Assembly (NCBI GenBank): GCA_913777615.1
Contig: CAJYTK010000007.1
Span: forward strand, 1 to 64,000
Reading direction: 5' to 3'
DNA: 64,000 nucleotides
DNA from: an uncultured Agrobacterium sp.
GTDB lineage: Bacteria; Pseudomonadota; Alphaproteobacteria; Rhizobiales; Rhizobiaceae
Shown: positions 54,547-63,953 of the stretch, one piece after another
How the letters are laid out: every line of letters begins with the position of its first letter
Position numbering within the stretch: the first letter of the stretch is position 1
The notes under the pieces: generated by a model
Seen by the model: only the letters and a program-made list of their open reading frames with translations
What the model was told of the DNA's origin: nothing
The model's database searches: none
Made by a program: the position numbers and the translations under genes

Positions 54547-56016
54547 ATGTACGAGTATCCAACGCAAAAGCGTGTCGAGCGCCCAAAGCCGGAGCCTTCG
54601 CCGCGCCCAAACGTCGATAACCGACCGGCTGCATCCTCCGGCCCGATCATTACTCCCGGCAACGTCTTTCTTTGGCTGCGTCGCGGGCTCTTCATCATTC
54701 TGCTCTTCGGTATCATCGGCGCTTTGGGGGGCATTGCCTTTGGCGTCCTCACCAAACCGCGCTATACGGCTTCGATGGATATCCTGTTGCCGCCACCTTC
54801 AGGCCAGGTCCTTCCGAACGAATTGACGGCTCCTGCCATTCAGAGTGAAGCCCAAATCCTCGACATCTCCAGCAAAATTCTGCTACTCAACTCCGGTAAT
54901 GTTCTCAGACAAACTGTCGAGCGAGAGCAGTTGCAGCAGCTTCCAGAGTTCAATCCTTCGCTCGAAGGCGGTTTCAATCTGATGCAGGCGCTCGGCCTGT
55001 CCAAGCCGCAGCCGCCGGGGGATCAGACCTTGACGGCGATGAGAATTCTCGACAAGCGCATCAAGGTCGGCCGTGAAGGTGGAACCTACCTCATCAACAT
55101 CAGTCTCTGGACACGCGATCCGGAGCGCTCGGTCAAGATATTGGCGGCACTCACCGACTCCTTCAAACAGGAACTTGAGGCGGCGCGCAGCGATTTTGCC
55201 AAGAGCGCAAGCACTGCGCTCGCAACGCGTCTTGAAGAGCTAAGAGATGCCGCGACACAGGCCGCCAGTGCAGTCGTGGAGTTCCGGCAGAAAAACAATC
55301 TTCTCGATCTTGGCAGCGCAGGTTCCGTTAACGTTCAAAGTCTGTCTCAGCTGAACACCCAGTTGAACGATGCCAATTCCAGATTGCAGGACCTTAAGGC
55401 CCGTTACAAAAAGCTCAGTCAAACCTCTGCAAATGGTGCTGCCGGTGCCAATTCTCTATCTTCGCCGCTCCTCGACACGCTGCGCTCGCAATATTCGGTT
55501 CTCAAACAGCAATATGACGAGTTGGCGCTGACCTATGGGGAACGCTATCCCAAGCTCGCCGCTTCACGCGCGCAGCTTGCGACTCTCAGAACCGAAATCG
55601 CGCGGGAGACAGAACGCGTCTTGCAGAGCGTCAAGATCGAAATGGACCAGGCTCAGAGTGCTGTCGATTCTCTTCGTACCCAGATCAATAACGCTCAGGG
55701 CCGGGTATCGAACGACGATGCGGCGCAAGTTCAGTTGCAGGATTTGCAGAGAAATGCCGAAGCAAAGGCCGCACTCTATGATACGTTCCTGAAGCGTGCG
55801 GGCGAAACGGGAGAGCAGGAACAGCTCAATGTTTCCAATCTTCGCATAGTGACTGAACCGGTGCCGCCTGAAAGGCGTAGCTTTCCACCTCCGACATCAC
55901 TGCTGGCAATCGGCGGCCTGATCGCCGGGCTTCTGCTGGGTGCGTTCTTCGTGATCTCGGGCCGCACCGTCATCGAGCTGAGGCGAAACGACTGGCGGTT
56001 CGATCGGATCGTGTGA
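54547..56016 (+). CDS. Wzz/GNVR-type chain-length protein without kinase domain
   Basis: Polysaccharide co-polymerase of 489 residues. Pro-rich cytoplasmic start (1-35), membrane segment about 45-66, periplasmic coiled-coil region (about 215-400), with the GNVR-like LRIVTEPVPPERRSFPPP before the second membrane segment (about 450-473). It stops at residue 489 and has no Walker-type tyrosine kinase, so a kinase would have to be separate. GAGG lies 8-11 bases before the ATG. Its stop overlaps the Wzy start (4 bases). Confidence 0.92.
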   Translation: MYEYPTQKRVERPKPEPSPRPNVDNRPAASSGPIITPGNVFLWLRRGLFIILLFGIIGALGGIAFGVLTKPRYTASMDILLPPPSGQVLPNELTAPAIQSEAQILDISSKILLLNSGNVLRQTVEREQLQQLPEFNPSLEGGFNLMQALGLSKPQPPGDQTLTAMRILDKRIKVGREGGTYLINISLWTRDPERSVKILAALTDSFKQELEAARSDFAKSASTALATRLEELRDAATQAASAVVEFRQKNNLLDLGSAGSVNVQSLSQLNTQLNDANSRLQDLKARYKKLSQTSANGAAGANSLSSPLLDTLRSQYSVLKQQYDELALTYGERYPKLAASRAQLATLRTEIARETERVLQSVKIEMDQAQSAVDSLRTQINNAQGRVSNDDAAQVQLQDLQRNAEAKAALYDTFLKRAGETGEQEQLNVSNLRIVTEPVPPERRSFPPPTSLLAIGGLIAGLLLGAFFVISGRTVIELRRNDWRFDRIV

Positions 56017-57365
56017 TGCAGGTAACGACGGTCCCGGCAGTGCAGGTGAATGCTCAGCATGAAAAGATCAGGGTCGCGATCTTCATGGCCGTATTCCTGT
56101 TCTTCTGGATCACCACGAATCCGTTTATCGACCTCGTGCAATTGCAGGCTGCCGGCCTGGATGGGTCGACCGGTTCCAATGTCGTCAACCAGATTACGTT
56201 CCTGCTGATCACGTCGCTGACGATCTATGTCGCCGTGACTCATCCCCTGCGGGCGCAGATCTGTCGTCCAAGACTTCTGATCATCGCGCTTCTATCTTGG
56301 TTTTTCATCTCCTCCGCTCTGTCGGACTATCCAGTCGATGGGATAAAACGAACGATCCTCGCGACCATGACGTTCTTCAACGCTGGCATGTTCCTGCTTC
56401 TTCCCCGTTCGGAGGAGCAGTTCACGCGTCTGCTGCTATATGGAACGTCCATCACGCTTGGAGTTGCCTATTTCGGCGTTCTCTTTCTACCCCGTTTGTC
56501 GATCCACCAGGCGACCGAAGTGCTTGAGCCAATGAACGCCGGTTACTGGAGAGGACATTACCCGCATAAGAATCTCGCCGCGGCGGTGACACTGCAACTC
56601 ACCTTTTGCGGACTCTACTTTCGCAGTGCGGGCTGGAAAAAGAGCGGGATTGCCATAACCTTCCTCTCCGTGTTCTTTCTCATTCACACGGGCGGAAAAT
56701 CGTCGACGGCAATGTTGCCGATGATCCTCGTTCTACAATGGATATTCGAGAAATTTCGCTGGACCCGATGGTTTATCGCGGTCGGTGGCATCGTAGCCTT
56801 TAACACGCTGATCCTTGGTGCGACGCTCTTTCCGGACTTCCGTGACCTCGTAGCATCTCTCGGGATCGATCCGACCTTCACAAACCGATCGGACATATGG
56901 AAAGTCGCGTTCGATGGCATCGCCCGTTCGCCGATCTTTGGCTACGGCTTTCAAGGTTTCTGGCAGACGCCCAACATGATGCATAGCCCTGCCGCCTTGG
57001 AAAACTGGGCAGTCAGAGCGTTCAACGGACATAATGCTTACGTTGATACGCTGCTGACGACCGGCATTCCAGGGCTGTTGCTGGCGCTTGCTCTCGTTAT
57101 CCTGGTGCCGATGCGCGCCATAGCCTGCCTTGACCGAACACCGTCGAACGATCCCGCATTGACTCGCTTGTTTCAGCGCACATGGCTTTGCGTGCTTTAC
57201 TCCGCCTGCTTGGAGGCTGTTTTCTTCCAGAACGGAAGTGCAGTGTTCTTCGCTTTCCTCATCTCCATTTTCGGATTGGTTCTGCAGTCGAGGATGAGTC
57301 TCGTAAAAGAACACGTCGCAGCCAGGGAGGGAAGCCGTGGCGTTTCTATCCAAGGCCAGCTGTAA
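56013..57365 (+). CDS. Wzy-type polysaccharide polymerase / O-antigen ligase family
   Basis: Membrane protein of 450 residues, about eleven spans. The large periplasmic loop holds GYWRGHYPHKNLAAAVTLQL, and HNAYVDTLLTTGIPGLLLAL is the O-antigen ligase/Wzy signature. It would polymerise repeat units on the periplasmic face. Overlaps the Wzz gene upstream (4 bases) and the deacetylase gene downstream (29 bases). Confidence 0.92.
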   Translation: MMQVTTVPAVQVNAQHEKIRVAIFMAVFLFFWITTNPFIDLVQLQAAGLDGSTGSNVVNQITFLLITSLTIYVAVTHPLRAQICRPRLLIIALLSWFFISSALSDYPVDGIKRTILATMTFFNAGMFLLLPRSEEQFTRLLLYGTSITLGVAYFGVLFLPRLSIHQATEVLEPMNAGYWRGHYPHKNLAAAVTLQLTFCGLYFRSAGWKKSGIAITFLSVFFLIHTGGKSSTAMLPMILVLQWIFEKFRWTRWFIAVGGIVAFNTLILGATLFPDFRDLVASLGIDPTFTNRSDIWKVAFDGIARSPIFGYGFQGFWQTPNMMHSPAALENWAVRAFNGHNAYVDTLLTTGIPGLLLALALVILVPMRAIACLDRTPSNDPALTRLFQRTWLCVLYSACLEAVFFQNGSAVFFAFLISIFGLVLQSRMSLVKEHVAAREGSRGVSIQGQL

Positions 57366-58107
57366 ACTCAATTATTTGCGCGATCGCTTGGCCGAAAGGG
57401 CAGTACGCGCTTTGCCGGCCTCGACAATGACTGTCACCTGCCGCCGTCCCGTCGTGTCTTTCACCTTCGACGATGTTCCCTGTACGGCATTGAGTGCGGG
57501 TGCGCGGATCCTTGAGGAATATGGTGTTCGCGGTACGTTTTATATAGCAGGAGGGCTGCTCAATCAGGTGGAGCCGGATCGGAATATGATCTCAGTCCAA
57601 GGCTGCCACGAGCTTGCTGAGGCGGGTCATGAGCTTGGTTGTCACACCTTTGGGCATGAGATCGTACATACCCTGTCAGGACGCGCCTTACGTGAAAATC
57701 TCGATCGCAACGGCGCCTTGCTCGACACCTTTGAGCGCCCGGTGAAGAAACGGAACTTTGCTTATCCCTATAATCAAGGATCGCTACGGCATCGGCAACT
57801 CATCGCCGATCGATATCAGACGGCGCGCGGCGGCGGCGATCGCATCAATCGGGGCACGGTCAATCGCGGCTTTCTATGGGGAATGGAAATCCGCCAACCG
57901 GAACAGGACGCTCTGGCACTGGTTCGGCAGATCGATGAGGTGGTGAAGAATCCGGGCTGGCTCATCTTTTTCACCCACGATGTCAGCGATACGCCGACAC
58001 CCTATGGATGCACGCCTTCGACCTTTTCCACATTGGTGAGATACGCGGTGTCGAGCAATTGCCTCGTGCTTCCGGTGCGTGATGCTCTCGAACATGTTCG
58101 GGGCTAG
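57337..58107 (+). CDS. Polysaccharide deacetylase (NodB homology domain)
   Basis: 256 residues, family CE4-like. Catalytic and metal motifs: SFTFDDVP (two Asp), GCHTFGHE (HxxxH zinc pair) and FAYPYNQGS. No signal peptide is clear, so it may act in the cytoplasm on lipid-linked units. GTG start at 57337, 29 bases inside the Wzy gene; the overlap implies coupling. Removes N-acetyl groups from the polysaccharide or its precursor. Confidence 0.9.
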   Translation: MAFLSKASCKLNYLRDRLAERAVRALPASTMTVTCRRPVVSFTFDDVPCTALSAGARILEEYGVRGTFYIAGGLLNQVEPDRNMISVQGCHELAEAGHELGCHTFGHEIVHTLSGRALRENLDRNGALLDTFERPVKKRNFAYPYNQGSLRHRQLIADRYQTARGGGDRINRGTVNRGFLWGMEIRQPEQDALALVRQIDEVVKNPGWLIFFTHDVSDTPTPYGCTPSTFSTLVRYAVSSNCLVLPVRDALEHVRG

Positions 58108-58116
58108 GGAGAAAGA

Positions 58117-59418
58117 ATGAACGGCAGGCTTCTGGCAATCAACAATTATCACTATCGCCGCGGTGGCGCGGATGCGATCTTTCTTGACCAAATGGACATG
58201 TTCGCCCGCGCCGGGTGGCAAGCCGTACCCTTTTCGATGCAGCATCCGGACAACCTGCCGACGGAATGGTCGTCTTATTTCGTTCCTGAAATCGAATTTG
58301 GTCATCAGGGCGGTATACTGACGAAAATAGGTCATGGGATCGAGGTCATCTATTCTCGCAAGGCTCGACGCAGCCTCAGCGCACTGATCGATCGGGTTCG
58401 GCCGGACGTGGCTCACGCCCATAATGTCTATCACCACATCTCGCCTGCGATCTTTCCACTTCTGAAACAGCGCGGGATCCCGACCGTGATGACGGTGCAC
58501 GACCTCAAGCTTGCCTGTCCCTCCTACAAGATGCTGGCACCTGATGGTGTTTGCGAAAGATGTAAAGGTGGGCGCATCCATAACGTGCTTCTCCATCGAT
58601 GCATGAAGGGCTCGGTGGCACTCAGCGGGCTCGTGATGGTCGAAACGGCAGTTCATCGAGCGCTGCGGCTCTATCGTGATCACATAGACAGGCTCGTCGT
58701 GCCGAGCCGGTTTTACAGAAACAAGCTGATGGAGTGGGGCTGGCCAAGCGAAAAACTGGTCTACATTCCCAACTTCGTTGAGCATGCGATCAGCAAACAG
58801 CGCCTTCAGGCCGACGAAGGCGACTATTTCCTTTTTGCCGGACGTCTTGCGCCTGAAAAAGGTGTGGCTACCCTCATTCGTGCGGTGGCGCGCGCGAAAA
58901 AGCGCCTGCTCGTCGCCGGCACCGGTCCGGAACAGGCATCGCTTCAGGCGCTGGCGCGAGAGGAAGGGGCCGATGTGCAGTTTCTGGGCTATCTCTCGGG
59001 TGCGGCGCTGCATGAGACCGTGGCGGGCGCCAAGGCGCTTGTTTTGCCTTCGGAGTGGTACGAAAATGCGCCTGTCAGTCTTCTGGAAGCCTACGCTCTT
59101 GGCCGCCCTGTCATTGGAACGGATATAGGCGGAATTCCGGAACTGATTCAGCCTGACCATACAGGCCTCATTGCAAGGTCTGGCGATCCCGACGACTTGG
59201 CTCGTGTGCTGGCGCAAATGGATGCACTGTCGGCCGCAGAACGCAAGCAGATGGGCGCGCACGGTCGCGCTTGGGTTGAGCAGGATTTTTCGCGTCAGGC
59301 ATTCTTCGACAGAACGCTCGACCTTTATCGTGAACTTGGCGTTTCAAGACCGACAGATCCCGTGAGGGATGTCCGACGAGGCAAACGCGACGCTGATGGA
59401 AGCATTTTATCAATATAA
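58117..59418 (+). CDS. Family 4 glycosyltransferase
   Basis: 433 residues, GT-B fold. The N-terminal half has NNYHYRRGGADAIFLDQMDMF; the C-terminal half has YFLFAGRLAPEKGVATLI, LPSEWYENAPVSLLEAYALG (the E-x7-E nucleotide-sugar motif) and TDIGGIPELI. A CxxC-containing segment (KLACPSYKMLAPDGVCERCKG) is present in the first half. ATG at 58117 with GGAG upstream, 9 bases after the deacetylase. Confidence 0.93.
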   Translation: MNGRLLAINNYHYRRGGADAIFLDQMDMFARAGWQAVPFSMQHPDNLPTEWSSYFVPEIEFGHQGGILTKIGHGIEVIYSRKARRSLSALIDRVRPDVAHAHNVYHHISPAIFPLLKQRGIPTVMTVHDLKLACPSYKMLAPDGVCERCKGGRIHNVLLHRCMKGSVALSGLVMVETAVHRALRLYRDHIDRLVVPSRFYRNKLMEWGWPSEKLVYIPNFVEHAISKQRLQADEGDYFLFAGRLAPEKGVATLIRAVARAKKRLLVAGTGPEQASLQALAREEGADVQFLGYLSGAALHETVAGAKALVLPSEWYENAPVSLLEAYALGRPVIGTDIGGIPELIQPDHTGLIARSGDPDDLARVLAQMDALSAAERKQMGAHGRAWVEQDFSRQAFFDRTLDLYRELGVSRPTDPVRDVRRGKRDADGSILSI

Positions 59419-59582
59419 TCGGAGTAATATCCGAATTCAAACCCGCTTGGCACAAGCGAATTTTAGCGATAACTAAGTTTAGATCGATGAATGATTGCAT
59501 GCCTGGGCGCGGAGAGGGCGCTTGAAGCTGTTGGTACAAGCGTAGCTGAGTAAAGGGTAGGATGCCCGGGAGGAAGAGCGTC

Positions 59583-60797
59583 ATGAACGACGTCGGTGCC
59601 AACAAGCTTATGCCGGATGCGTCGTTGTCCGCTAAGACGACATCCGTGGCCGAGTTTTGCACTCTGGAAGGCGTTCGTATCTGTATTATCGGATTGCGCG
59701 GCGTGCCGGGTGTGCCCGGCGGTATTGAAACGCATGTCGAGCAACTCGCTCCAGGTTTAGTCGATAAGGGAGCGGAAGTTCACGTTTTCGCTCGAGAGAA
59801 TTATGTGGCCGGCAAGATACCATATCTTTGGCGTGGCATTACCGTTCATCCCGGCTGGGCGCCGAACAATATGCGCCTGGAAGCAATCGTTCACACGCTT
59901 TTTGCGCTTTTCAAGGCCAGACTGCTCAAGCCCGATATCGTCCATATTCACGCTGTCGGCCCTTCCCTCGTGGCGCCCTTGGCACGTCTGATGGGGTTGA
60001 ATGTGGTTTTTACCCACCACGGCTACGACTACGATCGGGAAAAGTGGAACGCGGTCGATAAGAAAATCCTGCGACTTGGGGAATGGGCAGGCATGCGCTT
60101 TGCGCAGGGGCGTATCGTTATTGCCAGACATATAGCCGACGCCATGCAGGCCAAGTTTAAAAGAGACGTCAAGTTCATTCCGAACGGGGTTCAGGTCGAT
60201 CTCAGTGCGGTTGATAATGGCATTCTAGAGACGTTCGACTTGACCAGAGGTCGTTACGTTCTGCTTGTGGCACGTCTTGTGGCGGAAAAGCGTCAGACAG
60301 ATCTGATCGACGCGTTCTTGAGTGCTGATCTGCCTGACACGAAGCTTGTTCTGGTGGGTGGTGGTGACGCGCGAAGTGGCTATGCTGAGATGTTACGCTC
60401 GCGCACCAAGGCTAATCCAAACATAGTTTTGACGGGCTCACAGTCGGGTGCTCAACTCGCCGGTCTTTTCGCCAATGCAGGCCTTTTCGTCCTGCCGTCG
60501 AGCCATGAGGGCATGCCTATCGCGCTACTTGAGGCTATGGCATATGGCCTTCCAGTGTTGGCAAGCGATATCGAAGCAAATGTCGCTCTCGAGTTGGATC
60601 CGTCTTCCTACTTTCCGCTTGGCGACGTATCCGCTCTGTCACGAGCTATGCGCGTAAAACTTCTGGAACGGCAAGACTCCTCGCCAAAACCGACTGAGGC
60701 GCAGGACACCGGTAGCAAGATCATGTCGCGGTACAATTGGCGCACGATTTGCGAGCAAACCGCAGCGCTCTATCTCTCCGTCCTGAAGCGCCGTTGA
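59583..60797 (+). CDS. Family 4 glycosyltransferase, second in locus
   Basis: 404 residues, GT-B fold. LRGVPGVPGGIETHVEQL is the acceptor-side motif, VFTHHGYDYDREKW is in the middle and SSHEGMPIALLEAMAYG is the E-x7-E motif. I chose ATG 59583 because GGGAGG lies 10-15 bases upstream; an in-frame ATG at 59562 has a weaker site. It is separated by 164 bases from the preceding glycosyltransferase, so it may have its own promoter. Confidence 0.92.
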   Translation: MNDVGANKLMPDASLSAKTTSVAEFCTLEGVRICIIGLRGVPGVPGGIETHVEQLAPGLVDKGAEVHVFARENYVAGKIPYLWRGITVHPGWAPNNMRLEAIVHTLFALFKARLLKPDIVHIHAVGPSLVAPLARLMGLNVVFTHHGYDYDREKWNAVDKKILRLGEWAGMRFAQGRIVIARHIADAMQAKFKRDVKFIPNGVQVDLSAVDNGILETFDLTRGRYVLLVARLVAEKRQTDLIDAFLSADLPDTKLVLVGGGDARSGYAEMLRSRTKANPNIVLTGSQSGAQLAGLFANAGLFVLPSSHEGMPIALLEAMAYGLPVLASDIEANVALELDPSSYFPLGDVSALSRAMRVKLLERQDSSPKPTEAQDTGSKIMSRYNWRTICEQTAALYLSVLKRR

Positions 60798-60911
60798 CGA
60801 AGCCTTTGCTGGGGGCCTTGCAGGCTGTCTCGAATCAAAACGTCCTGTAGCAGTTGAACGATAGGCGCGTTGAGGCGTTGCTTCAAAATAGCAACCTCGA
60901 GGAGGACTGGG

Positions 60912-61163
60912 GTGGTTTTCGATGCGCAAGAGGCACGATGCAGGTTTGGTGACAGTCACACGACGGTCGTTCTGTGGCAGCGTTTCGAGGTCGCGCATCG
61001 CCAAATGTTCGACTCTCTCGACGGAGCCTTGGTCTTTCTGCGCAACAACATGTTTCGCCCCACGCGCACAGAACTTCACATCCATCGCGGCGGCCATGAC
61101 ATATTGATCACAGGCGAGGAACTGGCTCAACTCGTGGAAATGCAAACCGAGCCAGAGGCGTGA
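60912..61163 (+). CDS. Small hypothetical protein
   Basis: 83 residues from a GTG at 60912 preceded by AGGAGG; the frame continues upstream but without a ribosome site. Starts MVFDAQEARCRFGDSHTTVV, ends MQTEPEA. Mixed alpha/beta pattern, no signal or membrane segment. Not recognised. Lies between a polysaccharide glycosyltransferase and the convergent GT21-type gene. Confidence 0.55.
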   Translation: MVFDAQEARCRFGDSHTTVVLWQRFEVAHRQMFDSLDGALVFLRNNMFRPTRTELHIHRGGHDILITGEELAQLVEMQTEPEA

Positions 61164-61211
61164 CGGCTTTATGCTCAACCGCTGACTTCAGTTTTGCTTA
61201 ACCAGGTTGGT

Positions 61212-62354
61212 TTAGCCGAGTGTGCTTTCCTGAGTTCCCACTGTCATCATGTTGCCGCGCCAAGACACGGACGACCCCATCCAGCTTTTTGCCCAGATGA
61301 TCGGCAGAAGGGCGTCACGCATTATCATGGCTGGAAGGCTGGCCCAGGAAACGTGCCAGCCTTTTGCCTTTGCGAGGGCCAGTTCCGGCAGGTACATGAT
61401 GCTCGGAACGGCAATCGCAACGGCAAGCAATGTCGTGGCATCTACATCTGCCAGGAAGCCTGATGCCAGCGCCAGACAAAGCGCAGGAAAGGCGCCGACG
61501 AGAATTTCCGGGGCGAAGAAATGCGGGAAGGTCACGCGACGCAGCCTCGCCCAACGTGTTTGTCTAGACCATATGTCCTCAAAGCTCCGCCTGCCGAGCG
61601 GCTGTTCGAAGGGAGAGGGAACGAGATGAACTTTTCGGCCGCTCGCACGAACGAGTTTGGTTGCCGCCGCGTCTTCCGCGATCTCCGCGCCCAAGGCTTC
61701 AATGCCGCCAAGCGAATCCAGCAGCGGCTTGTTCCAGAGCATCGTCTTACCCTGTGCGAAGCCCTGTCCCAGAGTTTCTGCTGCATATTGATAACGGCAC
61801 TGAAAAGTATTGAGGAAGGTGCATTCGAGCTCGGACCATATGTCTTCCGGACGCGATCCACGTGGCGGAGAGCAAACAAGCCCACTATCACTGCGCCATG
61901 CTGCCATGAGTGTCGATATGTAATGCTGCGGCATCAGCACGTTTGAATCTGCCAGAATGACCCACTCGTGGCTGGCAGCCCGCCAGCCTTTCACACAATT
62001 GTTGAGCTTGGGATTGGCGCTGATCCTGTCATCGCCGATGAGTGTTCTGGCTCTGATGTGAGGGAAGAGGGCGATACTGGATTTGACTTGGGGAATGACC
62101 GGGTCTGAGGCATCCGCGACGCAGAAGAGAATTTCGTAATCCGGCCAATCGAGACGAAAGGCGCTCGGAATTGTCAGAGCCGTGAAATTCTCTATGCCGC
62201 GCAGTGGGATGACGAGCGATACGGGTGGTCGGCTTGTTCGGGGCACCGCCGGAGCTTCATCGAGCCGGACACGAAATGCCGTCAGAGCAATACTCACCAA
62301 ATGCACGAATATGAGCGCAATCGCCACTGCGGCCAGGATGATATCCATTTGCAA
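61212..62354 (-). CDS. GT21-type membrane glycosyltransferase (ceramide/diacylglycerol-like)
   Basis: 380 residues. N-terminal membrane segment (about 5-27), then a GT-A core with the D1, D2, D3, Q/RxxRW layout: VADASDP, ILADSNVLMP, EIAEDAAATKLV and RQTRWARLR. Two to three C-terminal membrane segments (about 285-350). This layout is that of GT21 glucosylceramide synthase-like enzymes; Agrobacterium has members that glycosylate diacylglycerol or ceramide. Convergent with the small gene at 60912. Target could instead be a hopanoid or polysaccharide lipid. Confidence 0.85.
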   Translation of the reverse strand: MQMDIILAAVAIALIFVHLVSIALTAFRVRLDEAPAVPRTSRPPVSLVIPLRGIENFTALTIPSAFRLDWPDYEILFCVADASDPVIPQVKSSIALFPHIRARTLIGDDRISANPKLNNCVKGWRAASHEWVILADSNVLMPQHYISTLMAAWRSDSGLVCSPPRGSRPEDIWSELECTFLNTFQCRYQYAAETLGQGFAQGKTMLWNKPLLDSLGGIEALGAEIAEDAAATKLVRASGRKVHLVPSPFEQPLGRRSFEDIWSRQTRWARLRRVTFPHFFAPEILVGAFPALCLALASGFLADVDATTLLAVAIAVPSIMYLPELALAKAKGWHVSWASLPAMIMRDALLPIIWAKSWMGSSVSWRGNMMTVGTQESTLG

Positions 62355-62522
62355 CCAGCTCCAACCTCCGGTTCATCGACCCGGCGTTCCTGTCCATATC
62401 GCAACTATAACGCATTCATGACAGGCGCATGTCATGAAGGGTATGACTGTCACATACCCTTCATTTCGTTGTGGACGGGCTGGCTTGTCGCACCTACCGT
62501 TCGGTGCGCTTTATCATTTGAC

Positions 62523-62984
62523 CTATCGTGTCATTCCCCAGACATATCCGGCCAGTGCAGCCAACCCTAGTGTAGACAGCGGGTGCTCGCGAACCTGATT
62601 GGCAATCGTCTGTCTGACCGAGCGGATCTCACGTCCAGCAACCCTGCCTGAAGCCGAAACCGCTTCTTGTGCAGAGTCCGTTATTCGTCCCAGTTCCGAC
62701 CGTAAAGCCTTGATCTCTCGCCTTGTATCCTCTGTCATCGGGGTGTGGGAGCGTGCTCGTACCGCAGCAAGCGCTTCGTCAACCTTGGGTGTGTCTTCCA
62801 TGTCGTCCGTATTATCAGACGTCATGGTCGGCGTTGCGGTCGTCGTCATCGTATGGGAAACGGGATCGGATGCGGGAAATGTGTCCTCTAGTCCCTGCTG
62901 AAGTTGCCCATCGTCCGAGCGTTGTTTCGCCTGCTCGTCGTGAAGCGACGAAACAGCGGGCGACGTGGAGTTTTGATTGGACAT
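62523..62984 (-). CDS. Small stress-type protein with C-terminal membrane helix
   Basis: 153 residues. The N-terminal part has GLEDTFPASDPVSHT, a motif seen in many short rhizobial stress proteins. A helical, charged middle (EDTRREIKALRSELGRI) leads to TIANQVREHPLSTLGLAALAGYVWG, resembling the DUF883/ElaB-type C-terminal helix that anchors to the membrane and, in relatives, to ribosomes. GGAG lies 8-11 bases before the start. Follows the SDR gene by 46 bases, so probably in the same stress-controlled unit. Confidence 0.75.
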   Translation of the reverse strand: MSNQNSTSPAVSSLHDEQAKQRSDDGQLQQGLEDTFPASDPVSHTMTTTATPTMTSDNTDDMEDTPKVDEALAAVRARSHTPMTEDTRREIKALRSELGRITDSAQEAVSASGRVAGREIRSVRQTIANQVREHPLSTLGLAALAGYVWGMTR

Positions 62985-63030
62985 GTCGGTTCTCCGTCAA
63001 GATTGATCTTAATTTCGTGCCGGGTGCAAT

Positions 63031-63897
63031 TCACATCATGATCTCGCCGCCCGTCACGGGAATGACGGCTGCGGTCATGTAACTGCTGCGCTCGGACGCA
63101 AGCAGAACATACGCACCCGCCAGCTCTGCAGGTTGTCCCGCCCGCCCGATCAAGGTCTGTTCGCCGAACGATTTTGTCTTTTCCGTTCCCATGGTCGAAG
63201 GAATGAGGGGCGTCCAAATGGGGCCTGGGGCTACCGCATTGACGCGAATGCCTTTCTCGGCAACCATTCCCGCCAGTCCAGCGGTAAAGTTCAGGAGCGC
63301 GCCCTTGGTTGAGGCATAGGCTAAAAGGTGCGGCGAGGGCTGTTTCGATTGAATGGACGCCGTATTGATGATCGAGCTTCCTGCCTTCATGTGAGTTACG
63401 GCTGCTTTCGAGAGGTAGAATGGGGCGTAAATGTTGGTCTTGAAAGTTTCATCCCATTCGGCGGCATCGATATCGCCAATATCCGCATAGGTGCGTTGAA
63501 ATGCGGCATTGTTGACCAAAACATCTATTTTGCCGAATTCATTCACTGTGCGCTGCACCAGCGACTTGCAATGTTCTTCGGAGGTGATGTCGCCAGCGAT
63601 CGCTATCACTTTACGGCCCGCGTCCTCGATCCACTTCACCGTGTCGCGTGCATCCTCTTCTTCGTCGAGATAGGAAATCACAAGATCGGCGCCCTCACGT
63701 GCGAAGGCGATGGCGACGGCTTTTCCGATGCCCGAATCCGCACCGGTTATGAGAGCGACCTTACCCTCCAGCAAGCCGCTGCCTTTGTACGATTCTTCAC
63801 CGTGATCAGGCTTGGGGTCCATTTGGCGCGTCGTGCCGGGCGGTGTCTGTTTCTGTTCCGGGTAGGGTGGCGTGGGACGGCGGATATCGGCGTTCAT
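63031..63897 (-). CDS. Short-chain dehydrogenase, general-stress type (YghA-like)
   Basis: 288-residue SDR with an N-terminal extension (MNADIRRPTPPYPEQKQTPPG) seen in the stress-induced YghA/GsiB-neighbour type. Cofactor motif TGADSGIG, NNAAFQR, catalytic YASTK, and the late PGPIWTPLIPST segment. A candidate EcfG promoter lies upstream, and the small membrane-anchored stress protein follows. Substrate not predictable. Confidence 0.92.
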   Translation of the reverse strand: MNADIRRPTPPYPEQKQTPPGTTRQMDPKPDHGEESYKGSGLLEGKVALITGADSGIGKAVAIAFAREGADLVISYLDEEEDARDTVKWIEDAGRKVIAIAGDITSEEHCKSLVQRTVNEFGKIDVLVNNAAFQRTYADIGDIDAAEWDETFKTNIYAPFYLSKAAVTHMKAGSSIINTASIQSKQPSPHLLAYASTKGALLNFTAGLAGMVAEKGIRVNAVAPGPIWTPLIPSTMGTEKTKSFGEQTLIGRAGQPAELAGAYVLLASERSSYMTAAVIPVTGGEIMM

Positions 63898-63928
63898 CTA
63901 TGTGCTCCGTTGCTAGGTATGAAGCCCA

Positions 63929-63953
63929 AACCCGATTTTGACGTTACAGTTCC
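63929..63953 (-). promoter_or_regulatory. Candidate EcfG promoter for the SDR operon
   Basis: On the minus strand GGAAC (63953-63949), a 16-base spacer, GGTT (63932-63929), about 32 bases before the SDR start at 63897. Confidence 0.5.

Noticed and set aside
57874..59262. 462-codon open frame on the minus strand
   Set aside because: Antisense to the deacetylase end and a GT4 gene, both of which have intact catalytic motifs.
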